From the NCBI GenBank assembly GCA_025964685.1, contig JAOPYG010000218.1, forward strand, positions 1-53,568: a stretch of 53,568 bases of DNA, given 5' to 3'. Made by a program: the position numbers and the translations under genes. Each line of letters begins with the position of its first letter. Position 1 is the stretch's first letter. Origin of the DNA: Actinoallomurus sp. (lineage in GTDB: Bacteria; Actinomycetota; Actinomycetes; Streptosporangiales; Streptosporangiaceae). The notes under the pieces were generated by a model. The model did no database searches. It was given only the letters and a program-made list of their open reading frames with translations, and was not told where the DNA came from. Of the stretch, positions 16,483 through 25,278 are shown one piece after another.

Positions 16483-19010
16483 GCCGTCCGGTCCTCCTGC
16501 TGGTCCTCCGAATGGTTCAGCGGTCCTTCCAGCAGGTCGGTCTCGACCACGGGCAGCGACCGGTCGTGCGGGACGAACAGCGTCTTGATCTCGTGCGGGT
16601 CGAACTCGGTGACCACCGTGCGCCGCAGGAATGACAGATGGACCGTTGCCGTGGCCGCCACGCCATGCGTCTCATGGCCGCGCACGATGTGGCCGCCGCC
16701 GTCCTCGGCCCGTTTGACGACGGTGATCACGACGTTGCCCGCGTCGCGGACCTCGGCGAAGGACCGGTGCTGGGGCATGGGGCCGTCGTGGAAGGACTCC
16801 AGCAGGGCGACCGGACGCTGGTCGAGCTCGGCGGCGGCCCGCGTCGTTCCGGCCGCACGCCAGTCGCCGTCGTGCGGTAGCAGCCGGTAGGTGAACCGCT
16901 GCACGCCCTGGTCCATCGCCTCGTAGTCGCCGTCCTCGGGCAGCGGTTCCGGGGTGTGCCAGGCGTACGGCGGGCTGCGCAGCGCCGTGAGTCCGATGTC
17001 GCCGTCGGCCACGTCGACGCCGTACTTGGCGTCGTTGAGCACCGAAAGGCCGGCCGAGCCGGCGGGCGTCTCACCGGACACGTCCACCCAGGTGTGGCTC
17101 ACCGTCTCGTGGCCGTCCGCCGTACGCTCGAGGTGGCCGTACGGAATGGCGTGCGTCGCGGTGACGCCGGCCAAGCCGGTCGGGAAGCGCAGCTTGAGCA
17201 TCCTCAGCCGCTCGTGCCAGTCGATCGTGACCCTGACCTCCACGTCCCGCGCGCCCGCCGCCAGCACGAAGTCCTCGCGCAGCGTCGAGGAGCCGTACGC
17301 GCTGTCGACCCGCACCACCTTCCGTACCGGCCCGGACTCGACCACACGGACCGCCACCGGGGTGAACGCCCCGATCACGTCCCGGTAGGAGACCACGCCG
17401 TGGCCCCAGGTGTCGGTCGGGTCGTTCAGCACGGCGGCGTGGGCCGCGCGGGCGGCCTTGCCGTCGATGAGATCGGCACCGCTCGCCTTGTGCAGGAGGC
17501 CGGACAGCCAGCCGGTATCCGGGTCGATCTCGGCCCGGATGTGCTCGTTCTCCAGGACGAACCCTTCGTCCGCGGCGGGGCTCGTGGCGGGATCGGCGTA
17601 CAGGCGGTAGAGCCGGTAGCCCAGGGGCGGTAGCTCCACCGGCACGACGAGCACGCGGCGGCCGCCGGTCACCGTGGACGAGCGTGCCACCTGCACGGGC
17701 ACACGCCGGTCCGTGTCGTCCACGGCCACGATCGCGCCGCGGCCGAGCTGGCTGCCGAACTCCACCTCGACCGTGGTCCGCACCGGCCAGGGGTGCGGGT
17801 TGAAGACGGCGAGCGGCGCCATCCCGTCCTCCGCCGGGACGGCGATCTGGCGGCTGATGCTCTGGATCGCCCGGTTCTGCAGGCGGGCCGCGATCGATCG
17901 GGCCTCGCCGAGCTGGTCGCGCGCGTCCTCGTACGCGCTCGGCAGCGCCGTGCCGGCCGCCGTGTCGTGGAAGTGGTTGAGCAGTACCTGCCGCCAGGCC
18001 GTCTCGATCTCACCGGTCACCGGCGGCATTCCCGCCGCCACGCCCGCGACGGCCGCCCACTTCTCCGCGGCCTGGAGCGCGTGCTCGGTGGTACGGATCA
18101 GCTTCTTGATCCCGGAGTGCGACGAGTAGCAGCCGACGCCGTGCGGCTGGATCTCGCCGGTGTACTCCGGCAGGTCACCGCCCGCGGCCGCGTCGAAGAA
18201 CGCTCCGACCGTGGAGAACCGCATCCGGGGGAACTGGTCGCTGCCGTCCAGCTCCAGGATGCTGTCGATGTTGGCCCGGGTCGGGCCGCCGCCGTGGTTG
18301 CCGACGCCGTAGAAGCACATGAGCGGGTCGGTGGTGTGTGGCAGCTGGGCCAGCGCCTTGCCGACGTGGGTGCCCAGGTGCCCGGCGGGGCTGCAGTACT
18401 CGTGCGGGATCCGGTAGGTGAGCACCTGCGAGCCGTCCGCCGCCCGCCACCAGAACGTCGGGCCGGGAAGCTCGGCCTCGTGCGGCTGCGGGCGCATGAA
18501 CACGTAGCTGTCCATGCCGGACTTAAGTAGGAGCTGCGGGATGGTGGCGTTCTGCCCGAACGGGTCGACGTTGCAGCCGACCGACGCCATGATCCCGAAC
18601 CGGTCGGCCAGGAAACGCTGGGAGTACAGCGCGTGCCGGACGAACCCCTCACCGCCCGGGATGTTGCAGTCCGGTTCGACCCACCAGCCGCCGACGATCT
18701 CGAACCGGCCCGCGTGCACCTGTTCGCGCAGCTCGGCGAACAGCTCGGGGTCGTGCTCCTCGATCCACGCCAGGTACCCGACGGAGTCACAGGTGAAGAC
18801 GAAGTCGGGGTACTCCTCGATGCGGTCCAGGGCGGCGCGGAACGTCGCGCGCGCCTCCTGATAGCCCTCCTGCCACGGCCACAGCCACACCGCGTCGATG
18901 TGCGCGTTGCCGATCATGTGGAGCGGTCCACGGGTGGCCCGCCCGGCCGGAGGCGCGGGGAGGGAGGGGGACGCGGTACGCGGCCGGGCGTCCGGTTTCG
19001 CGTTGATCAT
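16479..19010 (-). CDS. GH38-family alpha-mannosidase
   Basis: This encodes 843 residues. Zinc ligands His37 and Asp39 lie in IGNAHIDAVWLWPW and the catalytic nucleophile is Asp149 in GCNVDPFGQN. The all-beta C-terminal half (from about residue 450) is typical of bacterial GH38. It should trim terminal alpha-mannose by retention. ATG 19010 is preceded by GGAAGGAAAC about 11 bases away; an internal ATG at the IGNAHID motif would remove the leading 31 residues, which look like a disordered leader rather than a signal peptide. It lies 37 bp after the SIS isomerase gene, the largest gap within this operon. Confidence 0.93.
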   Translation of the reverse strand: MINAKPDARPRTASPSLPAPPAGRATRGPLHMIGNAHIDAVWLWPWQEGYQEARATFRAALDRIEEYPDFVFTCDSVGYLAWIEEHDPELFAELREQVHAGRFEIVGGWWVEPDCNIPGGEGFVRHALYSQRFLADRFGIMASVGCNVDPFGQNATIPQLLLKSGMDSYVFMRPQPHEAELPGPTFWWRAADGSQVLTYRIPHEYCSPAGHLGTHVGKALAQLPHTTDPLMCFYGVGNHGGGPTRANIDSILELDGSDQFPRMRFSTVGAFFDAAAGGDLPEYTGEIQPHGVGCYSSHSGIKKLIRTTEHALQAAEKWAAVAGVAAGMPPVTGEIETAWRQVLLNHFHDTAAGTALPSAYEDARDQLGEARSIAARLQNRAIQSISRQIAVPAEDGMAPLAVFNPHPWPVRTTVEVEFGSQLGRGAIVAVDDTDRRVPVQVARSSTVTGGRRVLVVPVELPPLGYRLYRLYADPATSPAADEGFVLENEHIRAEIDPDTGWLSGLLHKASGADLIDGKAARAAHAAVLNDPTDTWGHGVVSYRDVIGAFTPVAVRVVESGPVRKVVRVDSAYGSSTLREDFVLAAGARDVEVRVTIDWHERLRMLKLRFPTGLAGVTATHAIPYGHLERTADGHETVSHTWVDVSGETPAGSAGLSVLNDAKYGVDVADGDIGLTALRSPPYAWHTPEPLPEDGDYEAMDQGVQRFTYRLLPHDGDWRAAGTTRAAAELDQRPVALLESFHDGPMPQHRSFAEVRDAGNVVITVVKRAEDGGGHIVRGHETHGVAATATVHLSFLRRTVVTEFDPHEIKTLFVPHDRSLPVVETDLLEGPLNHSEDQQEDRTA

Positions 19011-19047
19011 GTGAAGCGGTGTTTCCTTCCGGTGGGGGAGCCGGTCG

Positions 19048-19635
19048 TCAGGTGGAGGTGGCGGCCCAGCGGTCGATGTGCTCGCTGAGCAGGTGCAGCA
19101 GCAGCACGTGTGCCTCCTGGACGCGTGCCGTGCGGTCGGAGGCCACGGCGAGGACCCGGTCGGCGTGCTCGGCCGCCGGTCCGCCGTCCGGAGCCGCCTG
19201 CCCGGTGAGCAGGACGGTCAGGGCGCCGGCCTTCCGGCCCGCGGCCAGCCCGGCGACCACGTTGGGGGAACGGCCGCTGGTGGTGAAGCCGACCACGACG
19301 TCGTCGGGACGGGCCAGTGCCGTGACCTGACGGGAGAAGACGTCGTCGAAGGAGTAGTCGTTGCCGATGCACGTGGTCACGGTCGGGTCGGTGGACAGCG
19401 CCACGGCGGCGAGGGGCCGGCGTTCGCGGCAGTACCGCCCGATCAGCTCGCCGGCCAGGTGCTGGGCGTCGGCGGCCGAGCCGCCGTTGCCGAAGGAGTA
19501 CACGACGCCGCCACGCTCCAGGCGGGCGGCGACCTCCTCCCCCAGCGACTCGACGTCCGGGACCAGGCCGCGGGCCGACTCGATCACGGCAAGGTGGTCG
19601 TCCAGGTGCTGGACGAGCGGGGGGTGGTCACTCAT
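19048..19635 (-). CDS. SIS-domain phosphosugar isomerase, GmhA-like
   Basis: This encodes 195 residues. FGNGGSAADAQHLAGELIGR (48-67) and TTSGRSPNVVAGL match sedoheptulose-7-phosphate isomerase (GmhA). The zinc/catalytic positions known for E. coli GmhA appear as His59, Glu63, Gln173 and His181, so the site looks intact. ATG 19635 overlaps the stop of the ROK kinase (ATGA). No heptose-biosynthesis genes are nearby; within a mannoside operon it more likely converts another aldose/ketose phosphate (inference). Longer upstream frames lie inside the ROK gene and are ignored. Confidence 0.85.
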   Translation of the reverse strand: MSDHPPLVQHLDDHLAVIESARGLVPDVESLGEEVAARLERGGVVYSFGNGGSAADAQHLAGELIGRYCRERRPLAAVALSTDPTVTTCIGNDYSFDDVFSRQVTALARPDDVVVGFTTSGRSPNVVAGLAAGRKAGALTVLLTGQAAPDGGPAAEHADRVLAVASDRTARVQEAHVLLLHLLSEHIDRWAATST

Positions 19636-20603
19636 TGGGGTTCTCCGTCGTCGAGATAGCGAAATGCGGAGGCCGCCGCGCCGACCACGCCGACCGTGTC
19701 TCCGTGTGAGGAGAGCTCGACGCGGGCGGCGGCACCGGCCGGCCGCATGGCCTGGGACAGCGCCGCGTGGCGCACCGGCAGCAGAAGGGCGTCCCCGGCG
19801 CGGGTGACGCCGCCGCCGAGGATGACGAGCTGGGGTTCGACCACGTTGACCATGACCGCGACCGCGCGGCCCAGCGCGGCGGTGGTCTCGTCCCATACAC
19901 GCCGGGCCAGGGGGTCGCCCTGCCCGGCGTGCGTCGAGACGGTCTCCGCGGTCACCGCCGGGAGCCCCCGCATGGAGGAGGGCTCGCCGGTGGCGAGGGC
20001 CTCGGCCGCGCGCCGGGCGATCGAGCTGCCCGAGGCGTACGCCTCGATGCACCCGCGCTGGCCGCAGCCGCACACGCGGCCGCGCCAGTCGATGATCACG
20101 TGTCCGAACTCCCCGCCGTTGCCGGCGGCGCCGCGGTGGAGCCGCCCGTCCAGGATCAGCCCGCCGCCGACGCCGGTGGAGACGGTGAGGTAGAGCATGT
20201 GGCGTACGTCGCCCCACCCCCCGTAGCGGTGCTCCCCGAGCACGGCGGCGGTGGCGTCGTTCTCCAGGAAGGACGGCCGGTCGTACGCGGCCGACACCAG
20301 GTCCACGATGGGCACGTCGTCCCATCCGGGCAGCCCCGGCGGACCCTGCACGCGGCCGCTCACCGGGTCCAGCGGGCCGCCGCAGCCGATGCCGACGGCG
20401 GCCATCTCCTCCGGGCCGTGCCCGGCCTCGGCCAGGGCGTCGCGGCCGAGGTCCAGCAGCCGTTTGACGACCGTGTCCGGGCCCTCCTCCACGTTGGTGG
20501 GCGTCCGCACGAACGACCGCACGTCACCGGCCCGGCTCACGACACCGGCGGCGAGCTTGGTGCCGCCGATGTCGAGGGCGAGTACGTGATCCCCGAGTCT
20601 CAC
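19632..20603 (-). CDS. ROK-family sugar kinase
   Basis: This encodes 323 residues. ALDIGGTKLAAGVV is the ATP phosphate loop; the catalytic aspartate is Asp116 in FLENDATAAVLGE; GGEFGHVIID holds His168 and CGCGQRGCIEAYASG (Cys178, Cys180, Cys185) the structural zinc site. No N-terminal helix-turn-helix is present, so this is a kinase (glucokinase, mannokinase or N-acetylmannosamine kinase type) rather than a repressor. GTG 20603 lies one base after the permease stop. It probably phosphorylates monosaccharides released by the downstream hydrolases. Confidence 0.9.
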   Translation of the reverse strand: MRLGDHVLALDIGGTKLAAGVVSRAGDVRSFVRTPTNVEEGPDTVVKRLLDLGRDALAEAGHGPEEMAAVGIGCGGPLDPVSGRVQGPPGLPGWDDVPIVDLVSAAYDRPSFLENDATAAVLGEHRYGGWGDVRHMLYLTVSTGVGGGLILDGRLHRGAAGNGGEFGHVIIDWRGRVCGCGQRGCIEAYASGSSIARRAAEALATGEPSSMRGLPAVTAETVSTHAGQGDPLARRVWDETTAALGRAVAVMVNVVEPQLVILGGGVTRAGDALLLPVRHAALSQAMRPAGAAARVELSSHGDTVGVVGAAASAFRYLDDGEPQ

Positions 20604-20604
20604 G

Positions 20605-21534
20605 TCAGCCCTTCCGGCCGGTCGTCGCGATGCCGTCGATGATGTGCCGCTGGGCGAAGGCGAAGATCACGATCATGGGGATGGTCGCGATCAGGCTGGC
20701 CGCCGAGATGATCTCCCAGTGGTGCTCGCCTCCGTTGCCGAAGGTGTCGATGATCGACTTCAGACCGCGGGGCATCGTGAACAGCGCGGTGTTCTGCAGA
20801 TAGATCAGCGGCTTGAGCAGGTCGTTCCAGCTCGCCTGGATCTCGAAGATGAACACGATCGCCAGCGCCGGCCGCGCCAGCGGCAGGGCGATGCGCCAGA
20901 ACAGCCCGAAGAAGCTGCATCCGTCGACCCGGGCCGCCTCGAACAGCTCCCGCGGCAGCGACAGGAAGAACTGCCGCAGCAGGAAGATGTAGAACGCCGA
21001 ACCGAAGATGTTCTGCGCCCACAGCGGCACCTGGGTGCCCGTCAGGCCGACCTTGCTCCAGATCAGGTAGATCGGGATCATCGTGACCGCCGACGGCAGC
21101 ATCATCGTCGCCAGCACCAGCCCGAACAGGACGTTGCGCCCGGGGAACCGGAAGTAGGCGAACCCGAACGCGACGATCGCACTGCTGATCGTGACGGTCG
21201 TGGCCGCGGCGATCCCCACCATCGCGCTGTTGCCGAGCCAGGTGAGCATCGACCCGTAGTGCCAGACGTCGGCGAAGTTGGCCGCCCGCCAGTGGTGCGG
21301 GATCAGCGCGTTGTCGAAGACGTCCGTACGTGGCTTGAACGACGCGCTGATCAGCCACAGGAACGGATAGGTGAACAGCACGGTGGCGAGCGCGAGCACG
21401 ATGAGGTAGGGCGTGCGCTTCCAGATCGGCTGGTGATCCCGTCGGCCCGTTCCGGGCGCGGCGCCCTTGGCCTTCAGGGTCGCCGGCCCATCGGAGGCCG
21501 GTGTCGCGGTCAGTTCCGCAGGAGAGGTCGCCAT
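20605..21534 (-). CDS. carbohydrate ABC transporter permease, MalG type (CUT1)
   Basis: This encodes 309 residues with six predicted membrane helices (first YLIVLALATVLFTYPFLWLISASF). The EAA loop reads ELFEAARVDGCSFFGLFWRIALPLARPAL, the coupling site for the ATPase. ATG 21534 is one base after the MalF-type stop and has AGGGGGAGAGGGAC; an extra 15-residue N-terminal extension is possible but lies inside the preceding gene. It forms the membrane channel with the preceding permease. No ATPase gene is present; a shared MsiK-type ATPase elsewhere is usual in actinomycetes (established for CUT1 systems). Confidence 0.93.
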   Translation of the reverse strand: MATSPAELTATPASDGPATLKAKGAAPGTGRRDHQPIWKRTPYLIVLALATVLFTYPFLWLISASFKPRTDVFDNALIPHHWRAANFADVWHYGSMLTWLGNSAMVGIAAATTVTISSAIVAFGFAYFRFPGRNVLFGLVLATMMLPSAVTMIPIYLIWSKVGLTGTQVPLWAQNIFGSAFYIFLLRQFFLSLPRELFEAARVDGCSFFGLFWRIALPLARPALAIVFIFEIQASWNDLLKPLIYLQNTALFTMPRGLKSIIDTFGNGGEHHWEIISAASLIATIPMIVIFAFAQRHIIDGIATTGRKG

Positions 21535-21535
21535 G

Positions 21536-22483
21536 TCAGTCCCTCTCCCCCTCGTAGTAGACGAACCGGCGGGACACACGCACCTGGATCGCCGTGATGA
21601 TCATGATCACGACGAACAGCAGCCAGGCCAGCGCGGAGGCGTAGCCCATGTGCAGGAAGCTGAAGCCCTGCTGGAACAGGTAGATGACGTAGAACAGCGC
21701 GGCGTCGTTGGAGTAGGTGCTGTTCTGCTGGCCGCCGAAGAACATCGTGTACGCCTGGTCGAACATCTGCAGGGCGGAAATGGTCTGGACGATCAGCGTG
21801 AAGAACAGCGCGCCGCTGATCATCGGGAGGGTCACCCTGCGGAACCTCATCCAGGCGCCGGCGCCGTCCAGGGACGCGGCCTCGTACAGCTCCTTGGGCA
21901 CCTGACGCAGCGCCGCCAGGTAGATGACGACCATCCCGCCGACGCCCCACAGCATCGTGATGGCCAGGCCCGGCTTGACCCAGGCCGTGTCGGTCGTCCA
22001 GTTGGGCCCGTTGATCCCGACCAGGTGGAGCGTGCTGTTGAGCAGACCCTGGTTGCCGTTGAGCAGCAGCAGGAACAGCGCGCCCGCGGCGACCGGCGGC
22101 GTCATGACCGGCAGGTAGAAGATCGTGCGGAAGAAGCCCGACGCGCGGCCGACCCGGTTGAGGAGCAGCGCCAGGCACAGCGCGACGGCCATCGCCACCG
22201 GCACGTACATGACCGCGTAGATGAGCGTGTTGCTGAGCGCCTTGCTGACCTTCGGGTCCGACATGAGCTGCCGGTAGTTGGCCGTGCCCACGTTGTGCGG
22301 TGAGCTGATGGCGTTGTAGTCGGTGAAGGACAGCACCAGGCTGGCGATCATCGGGCCGAGCGTGAACACCAGGAACCCGACCATCCACAGCCCGATGAAC
22401 CCGTACGCGGCGCGGGTCTCCCGCCGGTTGGCGGAGCGGCGGCCGCCGCTCCGCCTCCCGATGACCGTGGTCAGTGCGGCCAT
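21536..22483 (-). CDS. carbohydrate ABC transporter permease, MalF type (CUT1)
   Basis: This encodes 315 residues with a charged N-terminal tail (RRSGGRRSANRRETRAAYG), then six membrane helices beginning FIGLWMVGFLVFTLGPMIASLVLSF. The EAA loop is ELYEAASLDGAGAWMRFRRVTLPMISG. The ATG at 22483 shares a base with the stop of the binding-protein gene (TGATG). It pairs with the MalG-type permease and the upstream lipoprotein to import an oligosaccharide. Confidence 0.93.
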   Translation of the reverse strand: MAALTTVIGRRSGGRRSANRRETRAAYGFIGLWMVGFLVFTLGPMIASLVLSFTDYNAISSPHNVGTANYRQLMSDPKVSKALSNTLIYAVMYVPVAMAVALCLALLLNRVGRASGFFRTIFYLPVMTPPVAAGALFLLLLNGNQGLLNSTLHLVGINGPNWTTDTAWVKPGLAITMLWGVGGMVVIYLAALRQVPKELYEAASLDGAGAWMRFRRVTLPMISGALFFTLIVQTISALQMFDQAYTMFFGGQQNSTYSNDAALFYVIYLFQQGFSFLHMGYASALAWLLFVVIMIITAIQVRVSRRFVYYEGERD

Positions 22484-23838
22484 CACTTCACCGCGCTGTA
22501 CGCCTTAGCGGCTTCCGCCTGTGCCTGCTTCATCGCCGCGTCGGGCTTCTGCTGGCCGGACAGGGCGCGGTTGACCGCGTCCATCCACGCGGACTTGATC
22601 TCGCTGCCGGCCTTGGAGGGGGCGATGCTGAAGGCGTACTCGTTGGAGGCGTAGTAATTCTGGACCGCCTTGTCGAAGCCGGTCTGGCCGGGCTTGACGT
22701 ACTTCGCCTTGACCTGCGCGTCGGCGGCCGGGTTGGCGGTCCACAGGCCGGTGAAGGTGGACTTGTTCTTGTCCACCGTCGCCTGGCGTGCCGCGCCGGC
22801 CTTCAGCCACGTGTCGGTGCTGGTGACGACCTTCATCCAGTTGACCGCCGCAGCCGGGTTCCTGGCGCCCTTCGGCAGGCACCAGGCGCTGCCGTTGGAG
22901 AAACTGAGCGGCTTTCCCTGCTTGTCGGTGAACGGCACCGTGTCGAGCTGGAGCTTGGGGGTCGACTGGACGAGGACGTTGACGTACCAGCCCTCCCAGG
23001 GGAACGCTCCGGCCTGGTCCTTCGCGAACTCGTTGCCGGACCCGAACAGGTCCCAGGTGTCGCGGAAGGCCTTGAACTTCGACCAGCCGCCCTGCTCGTC
23101 GACCAGGCTCAGCGCGAACGTCAGCGCCTCGATGACCCTGGGGTCGGAGAGGTTCGGGGAGCCGTCGGGGTTGACCAGCTCCGCGCCGTTGGCCTTGGCC
23201 CACAGCGGCAGGAACTCCGGCAGCTTCGGGTCGAATCCGATCCGGGAGATCTTGCCGCCGCTCGCCTTGTAGAGCTTGGCGGCGTTGGTGTGCAGCTTGT
23301 TCCAGTCGGTCGTGGCGAGGTCCGCCGCGGTGAGCCCGGCCGCCTGCAGCGCCTTGCCGTTCATGAGGATGTTGCGGGTGTCGTAGAACTCGGGGACGCC
23401 GTAGACCTTGCCGTCGACCGTCGCCTCCCGCAGCGCCGCCGGGCGGTAGATGTCGGTCTTGAGCCCGGCCGCGTCGAGGTGGTCGTCCAGCGGCTGGATG
23501 GCGCCCTTGGCGGCGTAGGTCCCGACGAGGTCACGGTCGAGGTACACCAGGTCCGGTGGGTTGCCGCTCGCCACCGCGGACAGGAACTGCTGCGGGTCGA
23601 AGTCACCCTCGTTGATGGTGAGCTGGACCTTCGGATACGCGCTCTTGAACGCGTCGATGCGCGCCTGGCCGACGTCATCGGGCTTGCCGAAGCCCTGGGT
23701 CGACAGCGCACCGGTGTCGCCCTTGGACGCACCACTGCCGCTCGTGCCCTTGCTGCTACTGACACCGCCACAGGCGCTTGCCACGCTGAGGGCGAACGCC
23801 CCCGCCGAACCGGCGAGAAAACCGCGTCGGGTGATCAT
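22483..23838 (-). CDS. ABC sugar transporter solute-binding lipoprotein
   Basis: This encodes 451 residues. The N terminus MITRRGFLAGSAGAFALSV carries a twin-arginine-like RRGFLAG and ends in a lipobox-like VASACGG, followed by a Ser/Gly/Lys linker: an exported lipoprotein. The body is a family 1 solute-binding protein (DLVYLDRDLVGTYAAKGAIQPLDDHLD, VPEFYDTRNILMNGKALQAAGL, GSAWCLPKGARNP). ATG 23838 sits five bases after GAGGAG; the GTG six bases upstream overlaps that ribosome site and is less likely. It is the first gene of the 11-gene operon, under the LacI-type operator at 23957-23974. Confidence 0.93.
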   Translation of the reverse strand: MITRRGFLAGSAGAFALSVASACGGVSSSKGTSGSGASKGDTGALSTQGFGKPDDVGQARIDAFKSAYPKVQLTINEGDFDPQQFLSAVASGNPPDLVYLDRDLVGTYAAKGAIQPLDDHLDAAGLKTDIYRPAALREATVDGKVYGVPEFYDTRNILMNGKALQAAGLTAADLATTDWNKLHTNAAKLYKASGGKISRIGFDPKLPEFLPLWAKANGAELVNPDGSPNLSDPRVIEALTFALSLVDEQGGWSKFKAFRDTWDLFGSGNEFAKDQAGAFPWEGWYVNVLVQSTPKLQLDTVPFTDKQGKPLSFSNGSAWCLPKGARNPAAAVNWMKVVTSTDTWLKAGAARQATVDKNKSTFTGLWTANPAADAQVKAKYVKPGQTGFDKAVQNYYASNEYAFSIAPSKAGSEIKSAWMDAVNRALSGQQKPDAAMKQAQAEAAKAYSAVK

Positions 23839-24150
23839 GCCCACTCCTCACAACCAGGCAAATATCCGAGCCAGGCGTGAAGAATACGCTGTGACCTGCG
23901 GTTTCCTGCCATTCGGCAAACTGCGGGCACGCGGGGGGTCTGGCCCAGACATTTAATGTGGCATCGTTACCACAGTGCGGTGCACGTTATTTCTGGCCCG
24001 CAGGCGCTGTCAAGGGTGCGATTCCTCAAGATTCAATCGGGCGGCAACACACCGTTCACACGCCCGGAACGTCGCGAAAAGCCGCTCCACCGGCCGCACT
24101 CAGCCGGGTCCTTGCCTGAAAGCAATGGTCAGGCGGCAGGTGGCGCGATC
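23839..24150. other. 312-bp promoter region of the mannoside operon
   Basis: This gap separates the LacI gene (ends 24151) from the binding-protein gene, both on the minus strand. It holds the LacI-type operator at 23957-23974, about 120 bp before the start codon, and a locally AT-richer patch (ATTTAATG, 23951-23958). On the minus strand, TTAAAT directly downstream of the operator is a possible -10, but no convincing -35 could be fixed. No small gene was seen. Confidence 0.6.
23957..23974. promoter_or_regulatory. LacI-type operator, TGTGGCATCGTTACCACA
   Basis: An 18-bp palindrome with the central CG typical of LacI-family operators; 14 of 18 positions are symmetric (TGTGGnAnCGnTnCCACA). It lies upstream of the binding-protein operon and next to the lacI-type gene. 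A second site of the same form is at 28928-28945. Binding by the adjacent regulator is inference. Confidence 0.75.
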
Positions 24151-25278
24151 TCAGCTCGGCGGCGACGTGGTCAGCGGGCCGGGTTCGGGGCGGGCGGCGG
24201 GGACCGTGGAGCCGCGCGGAGGCCCGGTCGAGCCGCGAATGATGATCGAGGGTTCGATGTACTTCACCGTCGTGTGCCCGGCCGAGGATCCGGCGATGCG
24301 GTCCACGACCAGCTGGGCACAGGTGCGCCCGAGGTCGTCGGTGTGCTGGTCGACGGTGGTGACGCCCGGCGAGACCATCGACATCCACGGCACGTCGTCG
24401 AAGGCCACCAGGGAGATCTCCTCGGGGACCCGCCGGCCGCCGCGCTGGAGGGCCTGGAACGCGCCCTCGGCGAGCATGTTGGTGGCGGCGAACAGCTCCG
24501 TGACGTCGGGACGCCGGGCCAGCAGGGCGGTGACCGCCTCACGCGCCGCCTCGGGCTGGAACCTCGTCGGCACGACGAGTGCGGGGTCCATCGGCAGACC
24601 GGCGGCCCGGAGCGCGGCACGGTAGCCGTCGAGGCGCCCGGCGCCGGTGGTCCAGTCGGTCTCGTCGATCAGCAGCGCGATGCGGGTGTGGCCGAGGCCG
24701 ATGAGATGCTCGGTGATCCGGCGGGCGCCCTGAACGTTGTCCACCAGGACGCCGTCGGAGGTGAGGCCGTCCACCATGCGGTCGGCCTGCACCACCGGGA
24801 CACCATCGTCCATCAGCATGCGCACCGCGCGCTCCGACACCGGCGTGACGATGGCCGCCGAGACCCGCACCGCGAGGAACGTGCGTGCGCCCTCGACCTC
24901 GGCCTCCTCCTCGCCGTCGTTGTTCACCACGATCACGTGGTAGCCGGCGGAGCGCAGCCGCTGCTCGATGCCGGCGGCGAGGGTGGCGTAGAAGGGGTTG
25001 CGCAGGTCCGAGATCAGCACGCCGACCGCGCGGCTGGTGCGGTTGCGGAGGGTGCGGGCGTTGATGTCGGGGACGTATCCGATCCGCTCGGCCGCCTCCA
25101 GCACCCGCACGCGCACGTCGGCGGCGACATAGCCGTTGCCGCTCAGGGCGCGGGAGGCGGTGGAGGGCGAGGTCGCGGCGGCGCGGGCGAGGTCCTGGAT
25201 GGTGGGACGCCTGCGGGGCTTGGGCGGCGGGGTGCCGCTCGGCCGGTGTTCGGCACCGTCCTCACGTCTACGCACCAT
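24151..25278 (-). CDS. LacI-family transcriptional regulator
   Basis: This encodes 375 residues. After a basic leader the helix-turn-helix reads PTIQDLARAAATSPSTASRALSGNGYV with the hinge helix ERIGYVPDINARTLRNRTS. The periplasmic-binding-protein-like sensor domain follows (VGVLISDLRNPFYATLAAGIEQRL, VVAFDDVPWMSMVSPGVTTVDQ). I chose ATG 25278, which overlaps the end of the upstream glycosidase gene by 11 bp; an in-frame GTG lies 12 codons earlier. It is the last gene of the MBL-glycosidase-LacI operon. Two matching operators suggest it represses both its own operon and the mannoside operon until a sugar ligand binds. Confidence 0.93.
   Translation of the reverse strand: MVRRREDGAEHRPSGTPPPKPRRRPTIQDLARAAATSPSTASRALSGNGYVAADVRVRVLEAAERIGYVPDINARTLRNRTSRAVGVLISDLRNPFYATLAAGIEQRLRSAGYHVIVVNNDGEEEAEVEGARTFLAVRVSAAIVTPVSERAVRMLMDDGVPVVQADRMVDGLTSDGVLVDNVQGARRITEHLIGLGHTRIALLIDETDWTTGAGRLDGYRAALRAAGLPMDPALVVPTRFQPEAAREAVTALLARRPDVTELFAATNMLAEGAFQALQRGGRRVPEEISLVAFDDVPWMSMVSPGVTTVDQHTDDLGRTCAQLVVDRIAGSSAGHTTVKYIEPSIIIRGSTGPPRGSTVPAARPEPGPLTTSPPS

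Noticed and set aside
14575..16890. A 771-codon plus-strand frame over the GH2/GH38 genes
   Set aside because: No recognisable motif, biased composition, and full overlap with catalytic regions of the mannosidases on the other strand.
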